Below are positions 9,541 to 17,942 of a DNA stretch of 64,000 nt, piece by piece. The notes beneath the pieces are model-generated. The model searched no databases and was not told the origin of the DNA. It was given only the letters and a program-made list of their open reading frames with translations. How positions within the stretch are numbered: position 1 is the stretch's first letter; every line of letters starts with the position of its first letter. Origin of the DNA: Sphingomonas sp. S-NIH.Pt15_0812 (GTDB lineage: Bacteria; Pseudomonadota; Alphaproteobacteria; Sphingomonadales; Sphingomonadaceae); NCBI RefSeq assembly GCF_003951315.1, contig NZ_QLJH01000005.1, positions 1 through 64,000 of the forward strand, written 5' to 3'. Made by a program: the position numbers and the translations under genes.

Positions 9541-10194
9541 ATGCCGACTGCTCATTGCGTAGCCACGATCGACGGTATCATCCTCACCGCAGATCGGGGG
9601 TTTCTCGATCTTGTCGGATTGAGCGAGGCGGAGGTGATCGGCGCTTCGTACCGCACCATCACCCACCCGGACGATCTCGACCGAAGCGCGACGATGCTGG
9701 CCTCTCTCGTCGATCGCGCACCGCCATTCCGCCTGCAAAAGCGGTATATCCGACCGGACGGCACCATCATTGCCGCGAACCTGTATGTCACCCGGTTCAC
9801 CGATGCCGATCGGCTCGTCAGCACGATCTTCTGGAATGATGACGGGCGGACACCGCCGCCAGCGCGGTTGTGGGAAATGGCGCTGCGCATCCGGCGCTTG
9901 CACGAGGTGCGCAAGGCGGCACTGGGTGACGACTTGTCGACGGATCCGGTCTGGTCTGTACTGAACTGCGTCTACCTTGCCGAGGCGGAAGGGCGCGTCG
10001 TCGGCGTTTCCGATATCGCGACCGAGACCGGCCTACTGCCGGCGATCGTGGAACGCTGGGTGAAAGTCCTTAGCGATCGCGGGATCGTCGAACCCTGCGC
10101 GCTGGCACGGCGAAACGTCCAACTGACCCAAGCCGGCATGTCGAAAATGGAGGCGATCCTGTCATCCGCGTACGAAATGCCGGTCTCGCGCTGA
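9541..10194 (+). CDS. PAS domain protein with C-terminal winged-helix-like region
   Basis: About 217 residues from the ATG at 9541; a TTG at 9481 is an alternative in-frame start. A PAS domain occupies roughly the first 110 residues (IDGIILTADRGFLDLVGLSE, then VIGASYRTITHPDDLDRSAT). After a helical linker (LWEMALRIRRLHEVRKAALG), residues about 150-215 look like a winged helix (VGVSDIATETGLLPAIVERW, then VKVLSDRGIVEP and a final helix). No kinase or cyclase domain is present, so it may be a one-component sensor-regulator. Function unproven. Confidence 0.75.
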   Translation: MPTAHCVATIDGIILTADRGFLDLVGLSEAEVIGASYRTITHPDDLDRSATMLASLVDRAPPFRLQKRYIRPDGTIIAANLYVTRFTDADRLVSTIFWNDDGRTPPPARLWEMALRIRRLHEVRKAALGDDLSTDPVWSVLNCVYLAEAEGRVVGVSDIATETGLLPAIVERWVKVLSDRGIVEPCALARRNVQLTQAGMSKMEAILSSAYEMPVSR

Positions 10195-10329
10195 CGCTTC
10201 GTCGACCAGGCAGATCACGCCGTCCAGATAGGCGGCCGCGACCGCGCAGCCTTGCTCGTCCAGGATCGCGAGGGCGTCGCGGAGAAGGTCCGATGCAAGC
10301 TCCAAGCGTGCTTGATCTTGCTGGTTCAC
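10162..10329 (-). CDS. Small unrecognised protein, 55 residues
   Basis: A GTG start at 10329 preceded by a perfect AGGAGG with 5-base spacing (AGGAGGCAGAGGTG). The peptide starts VNQQDQARLELASDLLRDAL, continues with AILDEQGCAVAAAYLDGVIC, and stops at 10162. It is helical with G/C-ending codons and looks like short alpha-helical proteins of sphingomonads, though I cannot name a family. Its 3' end overlaps the tail of the convergent PAS gene by 33 bp. Function unknown. Confidence 0.6.
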   Translation of the reverse strand: MNQQDQARLELASDLLRDALAILDEQGCAVAAAYLDGVICLVDEASARDRHFVRG

Positions 10330-10443
10330 CTCTGCCTCCTATCTGCCGCCACAAGGCTACCATTGTCGGGATTACAGCGGGATAGCCACGATATGACAGG
10401 CGCCAACGCACATCACCACTTGTTATCGACAGGCTGCGCAGAA

Positions 10444-11082
10444 TCACCCCGCCGCCTGGCCACCCTTGCGCGTCGGGAACACCGGCCCGCGCACCGTCAT
10501 CCGCTCCGCCGGATAGGGCCGCTGGAGGGCGACCACGTCCTCATAGCTGCCGGTCAGCCAGCGGTCCCAGTCCGCCTCGGGCAGGATCGTGATCATCGCC
10601 TTGGGGTGGATCGGCGCGACCAGATCGTTCGGATCGCAGGTCACCATCGCGAAGCCGGTGCCCTTCGCCGCCGGCTGCCAGAAGCCGGCGATCGCGAACA
10701 CCGGCTGGTCGGGCACGGCGAACCACATCTCGCCCTTGATCGGCGGCCCGTCGCCGACCGGGTGCTTGTCCGGCGTCCACTCGCAGAACTCGGTCAGCGG
10801 CACGAGGCAGCGGTGCCGCGGCTCGGCGGCGAGCCGGCGCCATTGCGGCAGGCCCAGGTTGCGCACGTTCGTCATCGGCCATGACGCCGCGCCGCCCAGC
10901 ACATCCCACAGCATCAGGTCGACCACCCGGGCCCCGCCCGCCTCGCGGACGACGAAAGCCTTGCTCTTGGGGAACAGCTCGACCGGATCGCGGTTCGGCC
11001 GCACCACGCCGTCCGCCCAGCCGGCCCCGAAGCGTTCGAACAGCGTCTCGGGCTCGCTGGCCAGCCGGGCGCGGTTGCACAT
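10444..11082 (-). CDS. SRAP-family (HMCES/YedK) abasic-site crosslinking protein
   Basis: 212 residues starting MCNRARL. In this family Cys2 becomes the N-terminal catalytic residue after Met removal and forms a thiazolidine crosslink with abasic sites in single-stranded DNA. Other family marks are NARxE-like PMTNVRN, the Glu motif LTEFCEW and the His motif APIHPKAMITIL, followed by the DWDRWL-type C-terminal block (EADWDRWLTGSY). Length is normal. A small gene lies 4 bp upstream and may be cotranscribed. Confidence 0.93.
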   Translation of the reverse strand: MCNRARLASEPETLFERFGAGWADGVVRPNRDPVELFPKSKAFVVREAGGARVVDLMLWDVLGGAASWPMTNVRNLGLPQWRRLAAEPRHRCLVPLTEFCEWTPDKHPVGDGPPIKGEMWFAVPDQPVFAIAGFWQPAAKGTGFAMVTCDPNDLVAPIHPKAMITILPEADWDRWLTGSYEDVVALQRPYPAERMTVRGPVFPTRKGGQAAG

Positions 11083-11086
11083 GCGA

Positions 11087-11335
11087 TCAGCGCCGCGCCG
11101 TGACCGGCACGGACGCGCGACCGGGTGGCGGTGCGTCGCGCGCGGCCGGCGGCCCGTCCGGGGACGCGGACAGCCGGGTCGCGTGGAGATGCCGCAGGAT
11201 CAGCGCCAGATCGCGCTCCGTCAGCCCAGAGGCCGCATCGATCACGTGCCCCTCGGGCAGCGGTTCGACCCAGGCCGCCAGGCGGTTGCATGCTGCGCCC
11301 AGCGCCGCGTCGGAGGAGTCGTCGAAATCAGCCAT
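11087..11335 (-). CDS. Small hypothetical protein upstream of the SRAP gene
   Basis: 82 residues starting MADFDDSSDAALGAACNRL. A predicted helical region (GLTERDLALILRHLHATRLS) is followed by a Pro/Ala/Arg-rich tail that is probably disordered. It ends 4 bp before the SRAP start on the same strand, suggesting one transcript. No recognised domain. Confidence 0.6.
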   Translation of the reverse strand: MADFDDSSDAALGAACNRLAAWVEPLPEGHVIDAASGLTERDLALILRHLHATRLSASPDGPPAARDAPPPGRASVPVTARR

Positions 11336-11539
11336 CCGCGAAAGGTACGGCGTTTGAGATGGGGTTCAAGGTGCGAACGGTGCCGACGGCGCGTACTCGC
11401 GCACATCGCTGCAACGGCGACTGCCGCCGCACACAGCCTGCTATAGAGCTTTGATATGCCGACTAAGCTATGATGGGATGAGCCGTTGTGCAAATCGTTT
11501 AATCTGACGTGGGCGATGAGGAATGATCGCTGATCGCGC

Positions 11540-13135
11540 GCCATACTCGACGAAGTGGTGGGGCGCCATCACCGCATGTTCGTCGACCCGCACGAGGCGA
11601 ACAGCCGTTCCTATGCCGATTTCCAGGGTCGGCTGCGCGCGGGCGAATTCTTCTCGGCAGAGTTTCCCCGCGTCAGCAAGGCCGGCAAGCGGATCTGGAT
11701 CCAGGGCGTCTACAACCCCCTACTCAACGCGGATGGTGTTCCATTCAGGATCATCAAGTTTGCCACCGACATCACGAACGCCAAGCTCAAAAGCGCCGAT
11801 CACGCAGGCCAAATGGCTGCGATCGGTCTGACGCAGGCAGTGATCACCTTTGACCTGAACGGGATCATCACTTCGGCGAACAAGATATTCTGCGACGCGG
11901 TGGACTATGCCGAACATGAAATCGTCGGCCGGCACCACCGGATGTTCATGCTACCCGAAGAGCGGGACAGCGTCGGCTATGCCGATTTCCGGAAAGCGCT
12001 CAATCGCGGCGAGTGTCTATCCGGTGAATTCTGCCGACGGACTCGGTCGGGTCGTTCCATCTGGCTCTAGGCGTCCTACACACCGATCCTTGATCCGAAC
12101 GGCATAGCGTTCAAGGTGTGAAATATGCCAGCGACATCACGAAACGCGTCGAGGAAAAACAAGGGTTCAATCTACTCTCGCTGGTCGCTGACGGCGCCGA
12201 GAATTCCGTCGTCACGGACCGCGACCGGCGCATCATCTATGTCAATGAAGGCTTTCGCCGCCTGACCGGATATACGGATGCGGCGGCGACGGGCAAGTCG
12301 CCTGGTCGCATCCTGCAGGGTGTCGCAACCGACCCGGACACCATCGCGCGGATCAGGAGCAAGCTGGCGAATGGCGAAGCCTTTTACGATGAGATCTTGA
12401 AATATAAAAGCATGGCGAGCCCTATTGGATTTCGCTGGCAATCGATCCGATGCGCAGGGGCAAATCGAGAATTTCATTTCGATTCAGGCCAACATCACCG
12501 AAACCAAGATGCAGTCTCTGCAGTTCGACTTGAAGCTCAAGGCGATCGGTGCCTCCACCGCCATGGCGGAATGGAACGACGATGGGATATGCCAAGCGCT
12601 AAACCCGGTTCTCGCGGATCGCGCCATGCGGCCATTGGCGAAGATCCTATCAGGCGACCAGATCGCGCGCGTGCTTCGCAACGAGGTGGTGCGGTGCGAA
12701 GTCGCATGGCCTGATTCCAGGGGCCACGACATGTGGCTGGACGCTGTGTTTTCGCCGATGATCAACCTCGAAGGTCGGATCGACCGCATCCTGATGCGTG
12801 GCGTCGATATCACGCCACGACGTCACACGGTCGAGGAGACGTCGTTGGCGATGCGGCAAATGCTGGATGGCGTCACCAACATCGTCGGGAAGATCGACGT
12901 GATCGCCAGAATGACCAATCTCCTTGCCTTCAACGCGGCCGTGGAGGCGGGCCGGGCCGGCGAAGCGGGCAGTGGCTTCAAGGTAGTGGCGGAGGAATTG
13001 CATAAGCGCGCAGCGCAGGCTGGGGAAGCAACCACGGAAATCAACGTACTACTCGAGAACAGCAGGGTCCAGATCGCGCGCCTCCGCGACGGCGACACCG
13101 CCGATCATGGTTCGCCTATCAGGATCGCTGGGTGA
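11540..13135 (+). pseudogene. PAS-repeat methyl-accepting chemotaxis-like protein, decayed
   Basis: Tandem PAS units are visible (GRHHRMFVDPHEA, then KRIWIQGVYNPLL; and GRHHRMFMLPEER, then SGRSIWL). The frame is cut by a TAG at 12068 and another stop near 12120. It resumes in another frame with a third PAS (VVTDRDRRIIYVNEGFRRLT), then shifts again near 12430 into a frame carrying QANITETKM. The C-terminus has the MCP signalling core [20 protein letters not shown], followed by [15 protein letters not shown], but it is cut short soon after. The beginning is missing too: sequence joins mid-PAS at about 11540. Not functional as it stands. Confidence 0.8.
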
Positions 13136-13201
13136 CTCGCCCCGGAACGCGTTCTTCGAATCCATCGATAGGGCACACCATCAAATTCGGAGATCAAACA
13201 G

Positions 13202-13792
13202 TTAGGCCCAGGCAATCTTCATAGCGCGGCGACGATAGCGCGCCGCGCCGCCGATCAGGCTGAATCCGACCAGCATCATCGCCCAGGTGGCGGGTTCCGG
13301 AACCGTGCCAGTGGCTTCGTCATAGGTCAGGGTCAATGTGCCGGCGGCCCAGCGCGCATCCGGCGACACCGAAATATCGTCCAGATCCTCGAAATATTCC
13401 AACCGCAGGATGCCGTCCGCACCGACCATGAAATCGAGGCCCAGCACGACGAGATCCGCCGAGCCCGTGTAGCTGGCCGTCCCCGGATTGTTGTCGTTGC
13501 CGCCGGGCGTCAGGGTCAAGCCGGCACCGCCATCCGAACTGGTCAACCCCACCGACGTCTCCGACAGGTAGCTTGGATCGAATGCCGTGATCGTCACGGC
13601 GTATGCCAGGCCGGTGACCCGCGATGCGGCTCCGATGTTGAAGATTTGCACGCTATTCTGCGCGTCGCCGAATGCGGCGAAACTCTGCGCGCCCGCGACG
13701 TCGACGATCAGCGTTGCCGCCTCGGCCTGGGACACCTGCAGGGCCGCCGTCGAAAGGACGCCGGCGATCACGTAACGGATGATCTTCCCCAT
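13202..13792 (-). CDS. PEPxxWA-CTERM sorting domain protein
   Basis: 196 residues from the ATG at 13792, preceded by AGGGAAGAA. A signal peptide (GKIIRYVIAGVLSTAALQVS, cleavage near AEA) is followed by a beta-rich secreted domain. The C-terminal sorting signal is VPEPATWAMMLVGFSLIGG followed by the basic cluster RYRRR, the PEPxxWA variant common in sphingomonads. Such proteins are processed by an exosortase, not seen in this window, and are linked to exopolysaccharide-producing strains. Passenger function unknown. Confidence 0.9.
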   Translation of the reverse strand: MGKIIRYVIAGVLSTAALQVSQAEAATLIVDVAGAQSFAAFGDAQNSVQIFNIGAASRVTGLAYAVTITAFDPSYLSETSVGLTSSDGGAGLTLTPGGNDNNPGTASYTGSADLVVLGLDFMVGADGILRLEYFEDLDDISVSPDARWAAGTLTLTYDEATGTVPEPATWAMMLVGFSLIGGAARYRRRAMKIAWA

Positions 13793-13979
13793 CACATTCT
13801 TCCCTGTTCGGCCCCGCTGGTTGTCCTCAAGGGTCAGTGACGATCGAGATCGATCGATACTTGCCAACGCTTGGGGTCGAGTGCCGACCGCAATCATGCC
13901 ACAAGCACCGATTTTCTCAATGAATTTCTGTTAACTATCAGCCACTAAAGCGCCGTCACCTGTATCAGAACGGGATGGT

Positions 13980-14873
13980 TCAATGCTGCGCATGCCGGAC
14001 GATTGCCTCGCATGTCTCATGCGTCTCCAGGATGGCGGCGCCGTCGACCGGCCGACGCTCGCTCGCCGCAAGCAGGAAGTCCGCGCACATCGCCTCGAAA
14101 CCGCGTTGCCGCCCGACCGATGTCCAGTCGGCCCGTCGATGCGAATGCTGCACCCCACGCGCTTCGATGCGTTCCGCGAGGTTGAGCACGGTGTGGCGCG
14201 CCCCGCCGCCCATCGCGTCCAGCCGCTCCTCGTCTAGCCCGCTGTCACGGTGCATCGTGCCGATGGCGGTAAACCCATCGCCAGCGAGCGTGAGGGTGAC
14301 GGCGTGCAGCAGGCCGTCCACGACATGGGTCTCGACCGTGCGTCGGCGGACCGCGCCAGGCACGAGGAACAACAGTGTATCGACGACATGGATGAAGTCA
14401 TCGAAGACCACCCGCCGCGGCGCGTCCGGTTGGCGAAACCGGTGTTTCTCCATGAGGATGAGGTTCGCGCCGATGCCACGCAGAGCCATATAGTCGGGGG
14501 CGAAGCGTCTGTTGAAACCGACCATGAGCGGAACCGCACGCGCCGTGGCCGAGGCCACAAGCGCTTGGACGTCGCTGAGATTGTCCGCGAGCGGTTTGTC
14601 GACGAAAGTCGGGACACCGCGCTCGATCAGCAGTCTGACAAGGTCGGCGTGCGCCGGCGTCGCCGCATGGACGAAGGCGGCATCGAAGGACGTGGCGGAC
14701 AACGCATCCGTCGCATTGGCATGCCGATGCTCGATACGGAACGCACGACCGACCGCGTCGAGAACGACCTGGTCGCGCGTCGCCAGATGAATGTCGAGAT
14801 CGGCGCGCCTGGACAGCACCGGAAGATAGGCTTTCTGGGCGATGTCGCCCAGACCAATCAGGAGGACCCGCAT
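13980..14873 (-). CDS. Gfo/Idh/MocA-family oxidoreductase
   Basis: 297 residues from MRVLLIGLGDIAQKAYLPVL; the start at 14873 has GGAAAG just upstream. The N-terminal Rossmann fold carries GLGDIA, and FVDKPLADN corresponds to the family EKP motif that supplies the catalytic Lys. The C-terminal domain carries VGFNRRFAPDY. Likely an NAD(P)-dependent sugar or sugar-nucleotide dehydrogenase. The GT61 glycosyltransferase 156 bp upstream on the same strand suggests glycan modification. Substrate unknown. Confidence 0.88.
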   Translation of the reverse strand: MRVLLIGLGDIAQKAYLPVLSRRADLDIHLATRDQVVLDAVGRAFRIEHRHANATDALSATSFDAAFVHAATPAHADLVRLLIERGVPTFVDKPLADNLSDVQALVASATARAVPLMVGFNRRFAPDYMALRGIGANLILMEKHRFRQPDAPRRVVFDDFIHVVDTLLFLVPGAVRRRTVETHVVDGLLHAVTLTLAGDGFTAIGTMHRDSGLDEERLDAMGGGARHTVLNLAERIEARGVQHSHRRADWTSVGRQRGFEAMCADFLLAASERRPVDGAAILETHETCEAIVRHAQH

Positions 14874-15029
14874 ATTGTCTTTCCTTGGTCCGGCATGATC
14901 GCGGCCCTTGACGACATGCGGTACCGTCATCGTTGCGCTTCCCGCAACCGGCCGCCGGGGCAACCCCGGACGAACTGGACTCCAGAGCCAGCCAGTTCAT
15001 CCTTGATCCGATCCGCAAGGGCCTGATAA

Positions 15030-16109
15030 CTATCCGGCGGCCTCTGCATCGATCCGGTCGATCATCCGCAGGACCTGATCGATATCGACGGCAAAGTCGT
15101 TTTCGCCCTGCTGCTCGCCGACCACAAAGGCATAGCGAAGGCCGATCGCGTCGCACAAATCCTTGATGATCAGTTCGAAACGATGAGGTGGTTGTATCGT
15201 CAGCACCGCCCCGCCGCGCCGCGCCCAGAGCGCGCCGTTCAACATCTGGCTGCCCTCGACGCCGACCACCAAATCCGCGTCGACACAGGTTGCGAGTATG
15301 TGCGACACCGGCGTCTCAGCGGGATCGAGGACGATGAAGCCCTGCGCGGCCAGGGCCTCCGCCAGCGCCGCTTCGTTGACGAGCATCCGCCGCTTGCCCG
15401 TCGCCCCGCGCAGCAACATGACGCGCTGTCCGCGGCTCGTCGGATACCGGTCCCGAGCCAGCGCGCGCAGTCGCTCGTAGCGATCCTGCTTGTCCGCATT
15501 CTGACCGAAATCGTCGATGACGATCAGCCGGTCGACCCGCGCTTCCGGCGTGACGGGAATGACCAAATCAAGCTGCGCGGCATAATCGCGTTGCGATGCC
15601 GTCGGTTGGGTCAATACCGACAGCGGTGGCGCAAGGGACTGGACCGCAAGCTGGCGGGGCAGATCGTCCATCAACCAGTGGCCGAAATAGCGGCAACCGA
15701 TCCAGGACGAGGCCATCGACGCGTGATCATAATGCGGCGCCATCAATGATGCCATCACGGGCGCCGGCTCCATCCCAACCTGTAGATAGGTGCGCCAGGT
15801 GAAGATCTGCCCGCGCGCGATCACGGCGTCCTTCAGTTCATAGGCGATCGTCGGGGCATTCTCGACCGGTCCCCCCACCACGCGCCGACGCTCGGACGCG
15901 ACGTCGCGTATCGCGGAGCCCACCCCGGTGATCCGGTCGAGATCGGCGGGATGGTAGAGTGCCGCCGGACTGACGGTCCTTGTACCAGGGGCGATCTCCC
16001 AGCGCCGCGTCGCTCCATGGCCATGATCGTTGCGCAGCCCCAGCTTCGGCCGCAACCGGCTGACGAACGGTTTGAGACGTGACAATAGCGCAGTCCGACG
16101 AGCGTCCAT
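15030..16109 (-). CDS. Glycosyltransferase family 61-like protein
   Basis: About 359 residues. The GT61 (DUF563) pattern is visible as CRYFGHWLMDDLPRQLAV in the middle and VGVEGSQMLNGALWARRGGA followed by VLTIQPP near the C-terminus. No membrane helix or signal peptide, so cytoplasmic. The ATG at 16109 is chosen because AAGGA lies 7 bases upstream; the frame is open to 16223 and ATGs at 16130 and 16169 are possible. Predicted to transfer a sugar during polysaccharide assembly, in keeping with the neighbouring Gfo/Idh/MocA enzyme. Confidence 0.82.
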   Translation of the reverse strand: MDARRTALLSRLKPFVSRLRPKLGLRNDHGHGATRRWEIAPGTRTVSPAALYHPADLDRITGVGSAIRDVASERRRVVGGPVENAPTIAYELKDAVIARGQIFTWRTYLQVGMEPAPVMASLMAPHYDHASMASSWIGCRYFGHWLMDDLPRQLAVQSLAPPLSVLTQPTASQRDYAAQLDLVIPVTPEARVDRLIVIDDFGQNADKQDRYERLRALARDRYPTSRGQRVMLLRGATGKRRMLVNEAALAEALAAQGFIVLDPAETPVSHILATCVDADLVVGVEGSQMLNGALWARRGGAVLTIQPPHRFELIIKDLCDAIGLRYAFVVGEQQGENDFAVDIDQVLRMIDRIDAEAAG

Positions 16110-16264
16110 CCAAGCATCCTTCGTTCGCATGATCGCCGCGGCAGGACGCGTATCGGCGACACCGGTCATGGCTGGCGACGGGTTTGACGGCTCGCGCGAT
16201 GAAGAACAATCACCTTTGCACAATACCTTGCATAGGTTTCCTCAATTGTGTGGAAGCCCGGCGG

Positions 16265-16855
16265 TCAGGCGCCGATATAGGGAAGCAGCTTGTGGAACAG
16301 CGCCTCGCGCGATCCGACCTGGAGCTTTTCGTAGATGTGGCGGATATGCACCCGCACCGTCCCGATCGAGATGTGCAGCGCCACCCCCGCCTCCTCGGCA
16401 GTGCAACCGTTGAACAGCGCCTGCACGATGCGGCGCTCGGCTCCGGTGAGGTGAAACAGGCCTTGCAACCGATCACCCTCGATCGTCTGGGTCGGCATCG
16501 CGGCACGAAGCGTCAGTCCGATCAGCGGTTCCCCCGCTTCGCTGCGAAGCTGGATCGCGGCGCAGAAGAGATGCCGGCCGCTGGCATGAGGCAGGCATAT
16601 CCACGTCGCCTCACCATGCACGGATTGCACGATCCAGCGTAGCAGGTCGGATCGATGCGTTCCCCCGCCAGCCATGCAGCGCTGATTGATAGGTCGGGTG
16701 GCCAACTCCTCGAGCAATTCCAGCGCCGCGGCATTGGCCCAGAGTATAGCGAACTGATCGTTGATGATCAGCTTGGCGCGCTCGTCATGTTCCGCCCACA
16801 GCGAAAACATGCTGGCTCGCGCAGATGTCGCCACCTGCTCCATTATACTGACCAT
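16265..16855 (-). CDS. LuxR-type (PAS-like plus HTH) transcriptional regulator
   Basis: 196 residues, start at 16855 with AGGGGGAA just upstream. The first half resembles a PAS-like sensor (KLIINDQFAILWANAAALEL). The C-terminal 60 residues are a LuxR/FixJ helix-turn-helix (LTGAERRIVQALFNGCTAEE, then VALHISIGTVRVHIRHIYEK). No receiver domain. It is divergent from the first fimbrial operon across a 450-bp intergenic region with a dyad, so it may control that operon; this is inferred from position only. Confidence 0.88.
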   Translation of the reverse strand: MVSIMEQVATSARASMFSLWAEHDERAKLIINDQFAILWANAAALELLEELATRPINQRCMAGGGTHRSDLLRWIVQSVHGEATWICLPHASGRHLFCAAIQLRSEAGEPLIGLTLRAAMPTQTIEGDRLQGLFHLTGAERRIVQALFNGCTAEEAGVALHISIGTVRVHIRHIYEKLQVGSREALFHKLLPYIGA

Positions 16856-17305
16856 ATATGTTCCCCCTTGAATGACGGCTGTTCAGACGACTCAAGGCGA
16901 TCGCAGTGTAGGAATCTCGACCGTCACAACCCGATCCACTGCTATGCTGCTTTGGCTCGATTCCTGGTAAGACTGGAACAGACATAACGGATCGTTCCGG
17001 CGTGATGCACTTCCCTCGACGAGTCCATGAGTCGTATTCGCCTGATTTCGAACGGATTATGCACCGATTATGGGGATGAAAATCCCCAGATGGGCGGACC
17101 ATTATTAACACCTGTCCCATTTTGAAGCATTTTTATAAAGACCTCGTCATCGAAGACTTTTTCGACGACCTACCCAATGTGTGAGATTTCACCATCGAGG
17201 AATTCACCTAGCGTTCATGCGACGCCAAGGGGTTCGTTCCCGAGGGGTCGCAAAGGGAAACCGCCGGACAAAGGGCGGGTGAAACCACATAACAGGAGAA
17301 AATCG
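16856..17305. other. Divergent regulatory region between luxR-type gene and fimbrial operon
   Basis: About 450 bases without a supported gene. The right part is AT-richer around 17105-17160 and should hold the fimbrial promoter. A GC-rich stem (CCGCC, 8 bases, GGCGG) occurs about 30-50 bases before the subunit start and may lie in the 5' leader. Confidence 0.45.
17071..17088. promoter_or_regulatory. 18-bp dyad, candidate LuxR-family operator
   Basis: TGGGGATGAAAATCCCCA has perfect 7-base arms around a 4-base centre. Its length matches operators of LuxR-type HTH dimers, and it lies midway between the regulator and the fimbrial operon. Binding is inferred. Confidence 0.35.
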
Positions 17306-17860
17306 ATGAAGGGTCTGATCATCGCTTCGGCTGCCATCGCAGCCGGGATCGTCGCAGTGCCGGCATCGGCGGAAACGCTGAACGTTCAGGGTGTCGTCGC
17401 GCCCTACTGCAACGTCAACCTGACCAACGTATCGAGCGGCACCGCCTCGGTCGCCATGGCCGGCGTGCAGACGGTGGCCAATCTGCGGCTGTCCTGCAAT
17501 GCCGTGTCCGGCACCAAGTTCATCCTGCGCACCCAGAATGGCGATCTCCTCCAGACCATCAACGGCATGGAGCACCGGATCAACTATGACGTGAGCGTGG
17601 ATTCGGCCAGCGACAGCGCGTTCAACATTCCCGCCCACGACACCTTCCCCGGCAGCAATACCGAGGATCGCAACCAGTTCACCCGCTCCAATTCGGGCTA
17701 TACGCAAGCGGTGGCGAACGGCATTCCGCTGGTGCTGTCGATGAACCTGAACGTCGCGGTGGACCCGAACAACACGCCCACCTCGCGCAACTATCCGGCC
17801 AATGCCGCGCCGGCCGGCACCTATGCCGAGGTGTTCAGCTTCACCGCTACCTCGGTCTGA
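17306..17860 (+). CDS. Fimbrial-type secreted subunit (first chaperone-usher operon)
   Basis: 184 residues from an ATG preceded by AGGAG. The signal peptide (MKGLIIASAAIAAGIVAVPA, cleavage after ASA) is followed by a beta-rich domain. Two Cys (in APYCNVNL and LRLSCNAVSG) could form the intrasubunit disulfide typical of pilins, and the C-terminus is a beta strand (YAEVFSFTATSV). It is followed by chaperone and usher genes, so it is the likely major subunit. It resembles but is not clearly a spore-coat-U domain. Confidence 0.8.
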   Translation: MKGLIIASAAIAAGIVAVPASAETLNVQGVVAPYCNVNLTNVSSGTASVAMAGVQTVANLRLSCNAVSGTKFILRTQNGDLLQTINGMEHRINYDVSVDSASDSAFNIPAHDTFPGSNTEDRNQFTRSNSGYTQAVANGIPLVLSMNLNVAVDPNNTPTSRNYPANAAPAGTYAEVFSFTATSV

Positions 17861-17871
17861 ACCACCTGATC

Positions 17872-17908
17872 GAAAAAGGGGAGACGCCGCGAGCGGCTCC
17901 CCTTTTTC
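17872..17908 (+). terminator. Rho-independent terminator or attenuator inside the fimbrial operon
   Basis: A perfect 12-bp stem, GAAAAAGGGGAG (17872-17883) with CTCCCCTTTTTC (17897-17908), encloses a 13-base loop, and the descending arm ends in a run of five T. It starts 12 bases after the subunit stop and before the chaperone. Partial termination here would give more subunit mRNA than assembly-machinery mRNA. Confidence 0.82.
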
Positions 17909-17942
17909 AGAGGTGGAAGATGGCGGAAAAGGGGGACGGGAC

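Noticed and set aside
16971..16992. An EcfG-type promoter (GGAAC ... CGTT) upstream of the fimbrial operon
   Set aside because: GGAAC and CGTT are present but the spacing is about 13 bases rather than the usual 16-17.
17306..17860. Calling the first fimbrial subunit a Csu-type spore-coat-U protein
   Set aside because: General layout fits, but I cannot see the specific SCPU motifs with confidence, so I left it as a generic chaperone-usher subunit.
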